Assembly: GCA_021018815.1 (NCBI GenBank)
Contig: JAITYX010000003.1
Span: 14,279,501-14,343,500 of the forward strand
DNA from: Talinum fruticosum
Taxonomy: Eukaryota; Streptophyta; Magnoliopsida; Caryophyllales; Talinaceae
Length of the DNA: 64,000 nucleotides
Reading direction: 5' to 3'
Of this stretch, positions 32,369 through 44,200 are shown piece after piece (within the stretch, counting starts at the first letter, position 1; each line of letters opens with the position of its first letter). The position numbers and the translations under genes were made by a program. Under the pieces are notes generated by a model. That model saw only the letters and a list, made by a program, of their open reading frames with translations. It was not told the DNA's origin and did no database searches.

Positions 32369-33970
32369 ATGCCTAAAAGAGGAAACCACCCCGACTTTCG
32401 GGTTTCTTCATCCTCCAAAAGCCTCGCACCAACAAGCCGAAAGCTCAACCCCTTCAAAACCCATTTTCACCCGAGCATCTTGCTGCTGGACGACAAGTTC
32501 TTCCCAACAACCAAATTCTCCTGGTTGTCCAACATTCAAACCACGAGAGTCTACCATTTCTTGTGTTTCAGCGAGTTCATCTATCTCGAACTCGTTTCGA
32601 GTTTTATACTCACCTCTCTCACTCCGAAAATGTTCTAACCTCTAGGGTTCGGAACATTACTGTTCGATATCAACACCTCTCTCCTTCACCAGTCTGTTCA
32701 AAGTTTCTTCTCTCTTCTTGAACAGCAACCCTATCCCCTTCATCGAAGTCGCCGACGACTTCTTTGAAAAGTACGCTAAAGAATTCCCGGGTCCGAGAAG
32801 AACTTTTACGTGACTCGGTTGAAGTCGAAGCCGAGGCTTCGTGTTTCCTGCCGATGAGAACCTTCTTCTCACGGCATTCTAGCAAGGAGAACCCCAACTC
32901 CAAGCACCTCAAAGCTCTCTTCGATATCCTGGAGGGATACGAAGTCGACCTCTTCCCCTCCATCATTGAGCGGATGGCGGCTGTGCCGGCTCGGCTCCAA
33001 ACAAAGAAGAACACCTCCCTTCCTTTCGGTGCTCTTCTCACCCTTGTCTTCAAACAATTCCAAGTTCCTCTTCCCTCCGACCCTAACGCGGTGTGCGAGG
33101 CGGCCATTGTGGTCGGCAGAAGGAACTCCGGAGTACGGATACCAGGAAACTAACCACGGTGTGCGAGGTTCACAACTCGGAGCCGAGGCCTCCTTCTCCA
33201 CCTCGGACTCGAAATCAACCCCTCTCCCTCTTCCCTCTTCACCTGGTGGTGCCTCCACCTCCGGTGCTTCCAAAACTCTCTCCGCCCTCTTGTCCCCTGT
33301 CTTCATGGACAAGATCACCTCTGTCTCTTCGATTTCGGAGACATGCTCGGAGGTTTCAAATCAGTTCTTCGAGGTCGACCATCAACCAAAAGACCGGTCG
33401 AGTCCCAAATCCGAGAGCGGCGAGTCTCTCGTTCTTGAGATGAGAGAGCTGGTTAAGGAGCGAAGGAGCTGGCTGAGCTCCTCGGAGAGAGACGGTCCAA
33501 GGCGGCTCGGGACCCGGAAGACTCGGACCCATCCGAGGCGTCTTCGAGCCCGAGCTCGACCTCCTCGGAGAGCAAGGAAGCCGAGGAAGCGAGAGGAAGA
33601 AGCGAAGATGCGGCGGAGGACGCCGAGGAACTGCGGCTGAGGCGGCTCCTTCGGGCAAAGGGAAGAAGAGGCCGTGGCAAGCTGGCGAGGGACGGCTCGC
33701 TCCCCAAGCTCAAATTGCTGTACTCGGCTCGGACGGCGGTTTGAGTGGGTCGGAAGATCTCGCTCCTCCGGCGAGTCGGCCGGAGCAGCCCCTCCAGGCC
33801 CCGAGGTCCCGAGGGAAGAACCCCTCGATCCACTTTCTCCGGGTCGGCCCCTCGGAGCTGAGCCCCTGCGAGTTGTCCCGGTTCTCCCTTCGCCGCGCTC
33901 AAGCACATCGTCGAGATCTTATCGGCGCGGCGCACCTCCGCCTCCACTCGAAATCCCCTCCTTCCTAGTT
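32369..33970 (+). pseudogene. Extra ORF downstream of copia 1 pol (plant transposon protein-like)
   Basis: ATG at 32369 opens MPKRGNHPDFRVSSSSKSLA, then LLLDDKFFPTTKFSWL and RVYHFLCFSEFIYLELV. After shifts: DDFFEKYAKEF, SKHLKALFDILEGYEVDLFP, IIERMAAVPARL (32764-33000), PLPFGALLTLVFKQFQVPLP, then a low-complexity Pro/Ser part, MDKITSVSSISETCSE, a probable coiled coil (LVKERRSW) and an acidic C-terminus. The same ORF is in copia 2 and copia 3. The N-terminal half is like the family annotated as 'putative plant transposon protein domain', with the E-F-Y-x-N-L block best kept in copies 2 and 3. Sirevirus relatives have an env-like gene here, but no membrane segment is visible. Function unknown. 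Confidence 0.68.
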
Positions 33971-34381
33971 GGAGCCATGCACTTTGCGTCACGATTCCTC
34001 GGTGCCTTCAGAATTTCTGTTTTCAAAATTTTCTTTTTGTCCGGACAACTTATGTGTATTACTTGTACTTTTCTCCCTTCTTTTTGTTTCTTGTTTTTCT
34101 TTGAAAGGCAAGGGGGAGAAATGTAGTCGAAGCTGGTTGTCTTGTCTAGGGGAGTTCTTTCCGCCCTTGTAATATTTATTTTTAATGAGCTGAATGAATT
34201 TACGAGTTCTTTCTTTTACGAGTTAATGAGTTCAAACTTACTTTAATTTGCTACGATATATTGTATATTGCTACGATCTATTCAATATGCCTTACTTTTA
34301 CTCAAACTACTCGGAATCAACCTATTTCCCTCTAACAAAGTTTACGTGTAAGTATGGAATGCCTTTCATCAAAAGGGGAGA
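33971..34381 (+). other. Copia 1 3' untranslated region and polypurine tract
   Basis: Ends with AAAAGGGGAGA directly before the 3' LTR (34371-34381), the polypurine tract that primes plus-strand DNA. Nearby AAAGGCAAGGGGGAGAAATG (34105-34124) is a second purine-rich run of the kind kept in the other copia copies. Confidence 0.8.
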
Positions 34382-35918
34382 TTGAAGACTCGAGACAATC
34401 GTTCTATATCTTTACGAGTCATGCAAAAGGAATCGGGTATAACGATGACATTCATATAGTGTTTTGATTCCAAGGCATTCTCTGTGTCTTAGAAACTTAC
34501 TTGAGTGAAATAGTATCTTTTCTATGCGATTCGGTCTTCACTTATCTCTTTAATCGCTTTTTAGTTAGCGACTCGGAAAACTTGTTCTTTATTACGAGTC
34601 CACTCTCACTCGAGAATCGACTTGTGATTATTTACTCTATTGTTTGCAAAGTCGGCATTCGTAGTTCTTTTCGTGCTTAGTCTACATCAAGTATTTCCCA
34701 CTCGATATTCGTTATGGAACTTGATTCTTTGCTTGAGACTAAGTCATATGGAATTCGAGTATCATGGATATTAGACTCGGAAAATTCCATTTCTTCTCGA
34801 CTCGAGATAATCTGTTGGTTAATTATCATGATTATATTATTATACGTGTCTAACCTTGGACCAAAGTATTTTATACTTTGAGAACCGAAAGGTGTTTTAC
34901 TTTTGTAGGTTATTCAATCGAGGACATCTTTTCAAACTACAAAAGTAGCCGGCTTCAGAACATCAAATCACCGGCGAGATATAGCTTTTCACCTACATTG
35001 CTCTAGTCCCGAGAAGATTGTGTCGGAAGCGCATGCGCTTCCATATCCGGAAAGCTGGAAGGTCAAGCTTAACGATGGTTTTCACCACACTTTTCAAGAC
35101 ACAACCGATGGTTTTGGACTTCCAAGAGAGTTAAGCCGATTGTCCAACGTCCAATTTTCAACGGATACTTTACGAGTGACTCGGAAAGCCTTTCACAACG
35201 GTCACGAGAGGACTCTCGGTCAGCGAGATGAAGATAACGGCTACTCTGCCTGGTTATCTATAAATAGAAGCCACTTCACAAGACTTGAAGATGAGCGGAA
35301 CATATTGTCAATACACCAACTTGATCAAAGTTATTGTATTTACTTTCAATCTTCAACTTACAACTCCCACTCTGTAATTCATTACTTTACGAGTTGTAAG
35401 GTCTTGTACTCGATTACAAACACTTCTTACATTCTTTGTAAGGTCCCTTGACTAAGCTGTAAGGGTTAACTCGGCTTAGTTGTCCCTAGCTGTAAGGGTT
35501 ATCTCAGCTAGGAAGTACTAGATCGAGATAAGGGAACTTCGAGTCTAGGAAAATCTGTATAGAGTTGTCTAAGGGAGCAACTCGGGTTACGTCAAGTTCA
35601 CGGTATTTTGTGGACTCAAAATAGTGGATTTGACTTCGTGTCTGGATTGACACGGGCCGTGGTTTTCTGTCCCAGGAGGGTTTCCACGTAAATTCTCCGT
35701 GTTCTATTTACGAGTTCATTCTAGACTCGGACATCCTCGCTGAACGTGTTTACTCGATTCATTACATTACGAGTCCATTATTTTCGACCCCTTGCTTAGA
35801 CTCGGAATCTGTCTTTGTTTCTTCTCTGTCTAAAAGGTGTGCGCTTTTGCAAAGAATTTTTCATCACCCTATTCACCCCCTCTAGGGTGACTCGAGACTC
35901 TCCCGAGCAAACCTTCGA
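34382..35918 (+). repeat. 3' LTR of copia 1
   Basis: 1537 bp, aligned end to end with 25138-26674, TATA box at 35269-35276. Differences from the 5' LTR are few and are mostly one-base indels in CG-rich contexts, which suggests a recent insertion or error-prone sequence. The 143-codon ORF at 35020 lies inside the LTR and is not a gene. Confidence 0.92.
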
Positions 35919-37205
35919 GTTTAAATTCGATAAGTAAGGAATAAATTAGGAATAAGTGATTGTTTATATTTATATATATATACCATTTTCAATCCAAAGC
36001 CGCTAACAAATTGAATTACACCAAAATCATCGAGTATCTAATTAGCCTAATCAACTTCTCTAATTAATATAAATTGTATTCAATAATTGAAACGGAATCT
36101 ACGCAACAAAGCTGGGTAATACAAACATTAGTTCCATCGATTTTCATGTAAGTATAAGAAAATGAAGCAAATTATTAATGTTTATACAAACTCAAGTATT
36201 AAAACTCAAGAAAAACATTATTAACCCTAGAAATCCATTTTAAAACAGAACCGAGGCCACTTCCGTTGCCGAATAGCCGGTGACTCAAATTTCTGCAAAA
36301 GGGGAGAAACAAATATTCTCAATTCGAGTACGTTCATTGCTCGTACCTTTCAAAACTCACATGTTTCATCAAATCTCAACATTTCTCATATATGCAATTA
36401 ATAATGAATCATTTACAAGGTAAGTTTTGCCACCTAATTAAGTGGTCCCCGCCCAATTATCAATTACCAAGGGCTTAGGCCCGCCAATTATACCGCGCGC
36501 GGCGTGAACTCGGGTTATCGATCGGCCGGGGGTGACACTGTTCAACGATCGTATCAATTACCAAGGGGTTCCACTTCCGAGATAATAACCGGCAAGCAAT
36601 TTTACTTATATTCTCTCCCCCGATTTCAAACTAAAATGAATTGAAATGCGCGCGCTCAATCAAAATATTCTTCAAGTTATTTTACAGTGCAGGAATGTTT
36701 GTGCCGAGTTTCGACTCACTCTTTCAAATATTTTACTTGTTTTTGTTTTAGGAAGAAGCATTGGTGAATAATCAACCATTTCCTAAGTCCGATGAAGGCA
36801 AACCCTAGCTAGCCATGTGGCATTCGCAGATCCGAAGGTACATAGATGCTCACGGTGATTTTACCTTCAACCAGGATTAGGTATGGCCTTGGGAATTATT
36901 GTACGTCGTATATTAATTTGTGGACAAGACAAAAGTCTAGGTTGTATAAATATTACGTTGCTAAACCGAGTAACCTATGTTTTGGGATGACCTAGCTACT
37001 TAGGTAATAAGTAGTTAATCCCAATAGTATCATTGGAAATATAACAGTGGATGCACGAGATCGTACTTCATTTTATTTCAAATTAATTAGCCTTGTCCTA
37101 CTTTTAGGACGGCGGTAGCGCCTTCGATCGTTACCTTTCGCTGCGACCTTACGTAATAGTCCCTAATGAGGGGATTATTAAGTAATGGTAATTGAGGGCG
37201 TTACA
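35919..37205 (+). repeat. Solo gypsy LTR, right part
   Basis: Resumes at 35919 after copia 1 and ends GGGCGTTACA at 37205, followed by AGGGC. Mostly A/T-rich noncoding sequence with no ORF of note. Together with 23725-25137 it forms one LTR of about 2.7 kb. Confidence 0.84.
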
Positions 37206-37210
37206 AGGGC

Positions 37211-37445
37211 ATTAATAAGAAATTCAAGCCTCAAAATCTTTAAATTAGGGATTTGGTCCTTAAAGAGATTAGAGCATCGATGCAGGATCCTAGAGGAAAG
37301 TTCGGGCCTAACTAGTGAGGCCCATTTGTGCTAAGTCAAATATTGCAAGGAGGAGCAATAATACTGGCTGATTTAGATGGTGAAGAATATTTTCAGTCCA
37401 CAAACTTGGATCAATTGAAGAAATACTACATTTAGGATGACTCTA
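37211..37445 (+). pseudogene. pol: Tat element B integrase, C-terminal part
   Basis: It starts in register with the end of the first part: NKKFKPQNLKLGDLVLKEI, RASMQDPRGKFG, VLSQILQGGAIILADLDGEE, NLDQLKKYYI. This is the usual C-terminal module of Tat integrase (GDLVL, DPRGKF, GPxxV, GGAxxLADxDG). One stop replaces the Trp expected before GPFV. Continuity with 22841-23724 across 13.5 kb shows that the LTR and copia 1 came in later. Confidence 0.85.
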
Positions 37446-38980
37446 AACGACAAGTCGAGCTAGGCCCAACCAGGCTACGCCATGGTAGGCGCCAGCCACC
37501 ACACGGACAACGGTGGGCTAGCCAGGCCGACCAATGTCCCTTGGTTTTTATCTGTGTAATTGGTTATTTTGATGGTACAATTGGACAGTCTTCTATTAAA
37601 TTAATTATCATTCAATGTTTAGGTGGTCTAGTTAGATAGCCCATTGGTGTAATTAATTCTCTAATTAATTTTTGAAGGACGGTCCAATTAGGCGATCCAA
37701 TTTACTTATGCCTCTAAGTGAGGATAAAAATATATAAAGCACAAAAGTGAGCACAAAACATACTTTTTACTTTTATTTAATAAAAGGTAAGCCTAATACT
37801 TACCCAAATATATAGCTAATAAAATTGTTCTAAAGAGGCAAAACTAAAGTTCTTATTGTCTTTTATTCCTTACTAAAAAAATCCTCTCCAAAAAAAATTC
37901 AAGCAATAGTCTATTTTCACTTTCTTTGCTTTCGGACCACTAGACTCGGCTCCATCATCTTAGGTACGCTTCTTCACCACCTCAATTCTATGGGCCCTCC
38001 TCTCTTCGCTTCTTTAGCCTCGGATTCTCTTCGTGGGCACGTTCACCTACCCGAGGGTTCACTTCGCGTATTTGGAGTGGTGTAGTAGTAAGGACAACTC
38101 CTTGGGGACCCAGCTCTATAGCGCTTAGTGCCTTGCAATGTTTGGGGTCCACTTGTATTATTCACTACATATAATGTGCAAATACGAGTAGTAGTCGACT
38201 CGCTTGCAGGTTTCAACAGACTTCAGTAGGTTCACCCAATAGTTAGGCCATGATTTAAGTCACCTAGAACCGCCAAAACCTTCAAACAGTTCAAAGGTAG
38301 CAGGCCAAATGCAGTCCAAAAGGGTAATCATCTGCTCTATTCCCATTTACCACAATACATAGTTAGGGAAGTAATAGGTACTGGTTTTCAAAACCAGCAA
38401 GCGTACAAAGGGTTGATGTCCGGTATGTGTCCTAAATTGGGACACTTTCTAGTGTACCATATACCATACTATTGTATTACTCTAGTTTTTAAGGTATTCC
38501 TCTCACCAAGAAGCAGGGCAATCAGCTACTACCTCTACCGCTTTCGTTGACGAAGTGTATTGCCAAATAGGTATCTACTTTTGCGAAGCTGGAAACAATT
38601 GTAAATGCTCCATTAACCAAATCTACAAACAACGAGATAATAAAAATATATATATAAGTGTCCTGCATTATCGAAATTCAACATTTCTTTAAGGCCAAAC
38701 AGGAGAAAAATAAATATAAATAAAAAGCAAAAGGCCAAAAATAAAGACTTTTCGCGTGAACCAAAACTGGATCGATTGATGTGACGATGGTGATTCGAGA
38801 ACGCTTTTTGTGAGTTTTTTGTGGAGATGAGTACAAAGATGTGTGAAGAGTTGGGAATAGGCTGAAAAGGGACCAAGAGATCGGAATACAAAGAGGGGTA
38901 TTCAATTGCTCTTAGTCCTTGAACAAAGCTCTCCTTCACCTTCTTGACTAGCATGGCCAAACTCTTAGACTGTTCACCTG
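37446..38980 (+). other. 3' region of Tat element B with antisense ORF remnant on the minus strand
   Basis: 37455-38660 is the inverted counterpart of 15690-14470 in Tat A. Read on the minus strand, 38480-38060 retains pieces of the antisense accessory ORF: KCPNLGHIPDINPLYACWF and TFELFEGFGGSR, matching the GREQIIP...ATFDLFKGHGSS block of element A. Stops are many. Beyond 38700 the two elements diverge, and the 115-codon minus ORF 38613-38960 shows no known domain. No LTR boundary of element B was found. Confidence 0.6.
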
Positions 38981-39049
38981 CTTATCGGACATGTTTTTGG
39001 GCCGACTACTTGGGATGATGGAATATCTCCATCAATGTCCAAAGGAAGC

Positions 39050-39772
39050 TCTATTTCGAGTCCTCATAATTATCCCACTTGCAAGCTAGTTCCTAAACTG
39101 CAGAGTACCTTCTTAGATTGGTCGAATAGGATGTCTTCTAGTGGCAGTGTCAATCATCATCGATCTTTTCAAGCAGCCACAACACGACAAAGAGTAAAGG
39201 AAGAGTTCTTATTGGTCCAGGTAGTCGACACGATCGAGATACCTTTTTACGATTTTGTTTTCTGTTTCTAGCTTGACTAATCAATGGAGTTAGTGTTAAT
39301 TAATTATAATGTCTTAATCTTTTCTTAATGATTAGGAAAGGTATTTTGTGCGGGAAAAGCCCCTTTATAAGGCCTTCTTGCTTCTCGGAAGAACAACTTT
39401 TGAAATACCATTTATTATTATTGGTGGTTGATACATTTATTATGCCCTCAACTTAGAAAGTTTAAGTGAATCGGACCATTGTCATTTGAAATTTTCTAGT
39501 GAGCTGTAACTTGGTTTAACAACCAACTGGTGATCTCCTACGTCTTAGAAGTCCTCGTGTTGGATTCATTCCCATGCACCCTTTTTTGTTGCCCCTATTT
39601 GGTTCCAAAGTTGGACTCATTATCCCATCCGAGTTAGTCGGGGAACTATCGTTGGTTCTATTCTTTAAGCCCTTAATTTCCATCCACTTATTCATGGTTT
39701 CCTTTTCAATTTGTTGCATACTTGTTGCTTGTTTTCTCGAAGTTGTTTATACTAATGGTTGGATCCATCAAC
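39050..39772 (+). repeat. LTR A of a gag-only gypsy family
   Basis: Homologous to 53265-53967 (shared AAGCTAGTTCCTA, GGTCGAATAGG and the region around the TATA box). Contains CCCCTTTATAAGGCC (about 39370), the likely promoter, and ends right before a PBS. The outer edge is uncertain. It starts after the remnant of Tat B. Confidence 0.65.
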
Positions 39773-40855
39773 TGGTATGAGAGCTTTTGAGCCCCTCCTT
39801 GGCCTAACACCCTTCAAGCCCAAAGACAGCCCATTTAACCACGAAACTAAATCGGCTACATGACCCTTACTACAATGTCATCAAGTCATAATACTGACTA
39901 AGAGATTCATCAAACTTTGAGAGAAAAGCGAGATTTAGAGGCACAAGTTCTCATTCATGAAGAATCGAGAAAAAAAAATTGGAGGCACAAGTTATGCAAA
40001 ATTTGAGTGTCCGAGAAACTTTAGAGAATCAAGTGTTCATGAAGAATCTAAAGGAAGTACTGACAAAGAAAGGGTTCGGAAGGAGTCCGAATCTTCGAGC
40101 AAAGATCTCATTCATAGTCCCAAAGGTAGACATCAAAAGGAGGTCAAAGAGAAGTAGCTTTGGTATAATTGTTGGCATTCCTAAAATATTTTTGGATTTC
40201 CTTCAAACTGTTTAAAGAGTCTTCGATTATAAGGAGATTCCTGATTCTAAGAAGGTGAAGTTAGTTGCACTAAAGTTGAGGCACCATCCTTCAATTTGGT
40301 GGTAAAATGTGCAAAACAAAAGAGTTAAAAGGGGAAAGGAGAAGATTAAAACATTGAAAAAGGATGAAAAAGGAGTTAAAATATAGGTTATTGCCGGATC
40401 ATTATCTGCACGATAATTTTCATAATTTACAAAGATTTAAGAAAGGTACGAAGTCTATTGAGGACTACATAAGAGAGTTTGAGTGCCCTATTTGAAAGTG
40501 TAATCTGTATTAGAGTGACCCTCAAACCTTGGTGAGATATTTGGGAGGATTGGAGAATAAGATTGCAAGTGTAGTAAACTTGTAGCCATATACCACTCAT
40601 GATGATGTGAGCTATTTTGCTCACAAGGTGGATATGTAAAGGAGATCTAGGGAAAAGGTGAAGCCACTAAGACCCCTTACAAGCCCAATACCTACTCTAA
40701 ACCCCCATATTACTCAACCAAAACCACTCCCTCCCTAAATGCACAAAATAAAACTTCCACTCCTCATACCCCAAAAACTCAAAAACTCCTCGAAGCCAAA
40801 CCCTAAACCTATTGATCCGGAGAACATCCCAAGTCAAACTTCAACTGATAATGAA
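39773..40855 (+). pseudogene. gag: Gypsy gag unit 1 with PBS
   Basis: TGGTATGAGAGCTT at 39773 looks like an initiator-Met-type PBS. ATG at 39875 opens the gag. Recognisable text: SSFGIIVGIPKIFLDFLQTV, DSKKVKLVALKLRHHPSIWW then a TAA stop (40303), and VNL-Y-L-AHKVDM near 40620, TPYKPNTYSKPPYY at 40674-40715. This is gypsy gag of the type ending in a CCHC knuckle, but the unit stops before one. Frames change often. The right edge is the 5' end of copia 2. Confidence 0.7.
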
Positions 40856-42312
40856 AGCGAAGACTCGGACTTTGTAGGTACATCATTCTGAGTACCATCA
40901 AGGAATTAAGTATAGACTTCATCTCTTGTAAGTTTTGATTACAAGTCATTCTAAGTGCTTTAGAAACTTTTACGAGTGTTTTAGAATCTTTTCGAGTCTT
41001 ACGGAAACTATTGCACATGTCTTTACTTGATTCCGACTGACTCGGAAAGCATACTCTTGCTTATCATTTCACACACAGTTCCGAGTCACTTAGATAACAC
41101 TCGGACATATCGCATGTTCAAACATTTGCTCTAACGTACATTAACTCAAGTCCGACTTTATGTTCTAAGTCCGATTGAATTACAGTGTTAATTCATCCTT
41201 CTAAGTCGGCTTGTTTTGTTTGAACCATGCTTATCTTAAGTTCAAGTCTTTACCACTCTGATATTGTTAATCTAACTTGACTTACTTCTAGACTGACTCG
41301 GATGGAATTTGAGTATAATGGATATTAAACTAAGAAAATCCACTCCTTCGAACTCGGATAATTATGCACTTAATTATCTTAATTAAAATTATTATCTATG
41401 TCTAATCTTGGACCAAAGTATTTTATACTTTGTGAACCAAATTGATTTACTTTTGTAGGTTATTCAAACAAAGTTATCCTACTTTTGAAATACAAAAGTA
41501 ACCGGCTTCAAGATGTCAAATCACCAGCGAGACAAGGCTTTTTCTACTTCGACCAAGGCCGGACACTCGTGTCGGGGTTGTCTTTTCCAAAACTAGAAAT
41601 CTTCAACGCTAAGCTCAACGGTGGTTTCCACCCTACCTTTCGGACACCACTAGTGGATTAGGACATCCAAAGAAGTCAATAGCCGTTGCACAACGTTCAC
41701 TCCTGAACGGATATTTTTCCGAGTCACTTTATAAATAGAAGCCACTTCACAAGATAAGAATATTGTTGAACCTATTGCTTGAAATTATTTCTCTCTGTTT
41801 AATTCTCATTTAATCTTCTACTTACAACTCCAACTCTGTACTTAACATCTTTCACGAGTTGTAAGGTCTTGTAATCGATCACAAACACTTATTCTTACTT
41901 TCGAGTAAGGTGCCTTGACCGAGTCTGTAAAGGTTATCTTAACTCGGTTGTCCCTAACTCGTAAAGGTTACCTCGGTTAGGAAGTACTAGATCGAGATAA
42001 AGGAACTTCGAGTCTAGGAAAATCTTATAAGGAATTGTCTAAGGGAGCAATTCTGGTTGAGTCTTTCTACTGTATTTTGTGGATTCAAAATAGTGGATTT
42101 GACTTGGTGCTTGGATTAGCACTGCCCATGGTTTTCTCGCCCCATGAGGGTTTCCATGTAATTTATAAGTTAACACTTTTCGAGTCTAATCTAGACTCAT
42201 ATTGCCTCAAAGTCAGTTTTAGATTTTCATCTTCCATTATTTGTTTAAATTTATCCTTCACCCTATTCACCCCCTCTAGGGTGATTTAGTCTCTCCAAGA
42301 GCAAACCTTCAA
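40856..42312 (+). repeat. 5' LTR of copia 2
   Basis: About 1457 bp, from GCGAAGACTCGGAC (the expected first bases TTGAAG are altered) to CTTCAA at 42312, followed by PBS TTGGTATCAAAGCC. TATAAATA stands at 41730-41737. The inverted pair TTACTTTTGTA / TACAAAAGTAA (about 41450-41505) matches that of copia 1. Confidence 0.85.
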
Positions 42313-42383
42313 TTGGTATCAAAGCCTAGCCTTTCGAAAGGATCTAACCGTCCAATGGTCTAAAAATCAAATAGCTCATAACA

Positions 42384-44200
42384 ATGGAGAGTTCGATGAA
42401 GGAAGATCTTCCAGCAGACCACCAAAGTTCAAAGGATCTAATTTCGTGCACTCGGAAGAAGCTCATGGAATGTTTCCTGCTGGATCACGATGAAGATGTC
42501 CGGAACATCATACAAGTAGGAAACTACATTCTAATGAAGATGGAAGAAACAAGACTCGTGCCCAAAACAAATTCCGAGTACACTACTCGAAGAAGTAGAG
42601 AATTTCAAAAAGAACTTCAAAGCGATGAACATTCGATGTGCACCATCAGCTCGGAAGAATACAACCGAGTGTCAGCCTATGACACAGCTAAAGAAGTGTA
42701 GGACACGCTTATTAACACTTATGAAGGCACAAGCCAAGTCGGACAAGCGAAGATAAGCCAATATCTTCACAAGTACGAGCTGTTCAAGATGGAGCTGGAA
42801 GAGAACATCACTCGAGATGTTCATCCGTTTCACCGAGATTACTAACAATCTCAAATCTCTAGGTAGAAAGATTTCCCACAAGGAAATGTGCAGAAAGATA
42901 CTCGAAGTCTACCCAAAAGAAGATGAGGTCCCAAGGTGACAGCCATCGAAGAGGCTCGGAACTCGTCCTTGCTGAAGCCGGACGAACTCATTGGGAAGCT
43001 ACTCACCCATGACATCCACTTGGAAGAGGAGGATGCAGAGGTCGAGCACTAAAAGGAACATTGCATTGAAGGCCTTAGAAAACAGAGAAGCAAATGCGAG
43101 TTCGTCGACTCATAAGAGGATCCCATGGCACTTATCGCCGGAGGCTTCAAAAGAATGATGAAGCACAAGAGATGGGATAAGAAGCCAAGAGAAGAGTTTT
43201 ATAAGAAAGACAAGAAGGATAGAAAAGGTAAGCATTCTTCCCCTTCAAAGTTATTTTTAACTAAGAACTCCAGTCGTTATGAATGTGGCGGCAAGGAACA
43301 CATAGTCAAAGACTGTCCCGGGAGAAAGAGGGACAGAAAGAAGAAAAAGGCTATGATGGCCACTTGGAGTGATGAAGACTCATCGGAAGATGATTAGGAC
43401 TCGAGATGATTTAAAGTGTCCGATGGCACTCTCGGACTCAAAAGTTGATTCGAGTCGGACTCGGATCACTCGAGACAGTGAGGAAACAAATGCTTAGGAG
43501 GTAATTGAATACTTCCTTAAGTTTTCCAAAGTTGATTTAGCCAAATATATTTTTACATTGGAAAAGCATTTCAATTCTAATTCCTCTCGGTTTAAAGAAC
43601 AACTTGAGTCTGTTACTTTTGAGAGCATCTCTTTGAAAAATGAATTAGAAAAGCTGAGACTTACTCTATGAGAACTCAAGATTAGTGCTCAATCCAATGA
43701 GGCCGAGTCCGAGTCACTCGAAGAGAAAATGAGCATCTAAAGCAAGAGCTCAACGAGTCTCAAGAGCTTGTTTTAAAATTTACTCAAGGCTAGAAAAACC
43801 TTGACATGCTCTTAGGATCACAATGTGTTTCCTTCGAAAAGAAGGACTTGGTTTTAACAACGAGGAGGAATCCCATTCCTACTCGGCGCTTTCAAAAGGA
43901 CTCCAGAGCTGTAAAGTTCAGGAAAGTCGAGCACGGTCCCATTCATAAGAATGACAGGGTCGAGCCTATACCAACTTACAGGAGAAAACCTTCTCCTCCT
44001 GTTTATAAAAGGAAAGAGTTTCAAAAGAAAGTGACACAAACTCGGTTTCTAAAATAAAGACTCGAGAATCGGACCAAACCCAAAGTTATTCAAATCCGGG
44101 TTCCCAAGAGTCTTCTTCCTCGGAAAAGAACCACGAGTAAAGGGAGTTACTTGGGTTCGTTAGAGGAAATGAGAAAGGTTAGTTTGTTTCGACTTGTAGG
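42384..44200 (+). pseudogene. gag: Copia 2 gag
   Basis: ATG 42384 (MESSMKEDLPADHQSSKDLI), then KLMECFLLDHDEDVRNIIQV, ISSEEYNRVSAYDTAKEV (42650-42700), MALIAGGFKRMMKHKRWDKK (43125 on) and the zinc knuckle region YECGGKEHIVKDC (43278-43316). The first Cys of the knuckle is replaced (RYEC where copia 1 has CFEC). A coiled-coil tail LKNELEKLRLTL-like (about 43635) and a basic stretch (43806-44057) follow. Same domain order as copia 1 with several frame changes. Confidence 0.82.

Larger units (their letters stand above)
25138..35918 (+). mobile_element. Copia element 1, Sirevirus-like, 10.8 kb, nearly complete
   Basis: Two LTRs of 1537 bp each (25138-26674 and 34382-35918), PBS, gag, protease, integrase, RT, RNase H, an extra ORF after pol, and a PPT. 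Protease-INT-RT-RNaseH is the Ty1/copia order. LTRs of about 1.5 kb, an iMet-tRNA PBS, a gag with zinc knuckle and an ORF downstream of pol point to the Sirevirus (SIRE/Maximus) group. LTR ends are TTGAAG and CTTCGA. It sits in the solo LTR; GTTT on both sides may be part of the target duplication. Coding regions show many frameshifts. Confidence 0.9.

Noticed and set aside
32670..33992. Long minus-strand ORFs (up to 179 codons) in copia 1
   Set aside because: They are shadows of the GC-rich extra ORF, whose plus-strand frame is conserved in copies 2 and 3.
35020..35451. 143-codon ORF starting MSEAHALPYPESWK
   Set aside because: It lies entirely inside the 3' LTR of copia 1, is broken in the 5' LTR copy, and spans the TATA box.
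38613..38960. 115-codon minus-strand ORF with hydrophobic stretch as a membrane protein gene
   Set aside because: It is not conserved in the matching part of Tat A and is A/T-rich; probably fortuitous.
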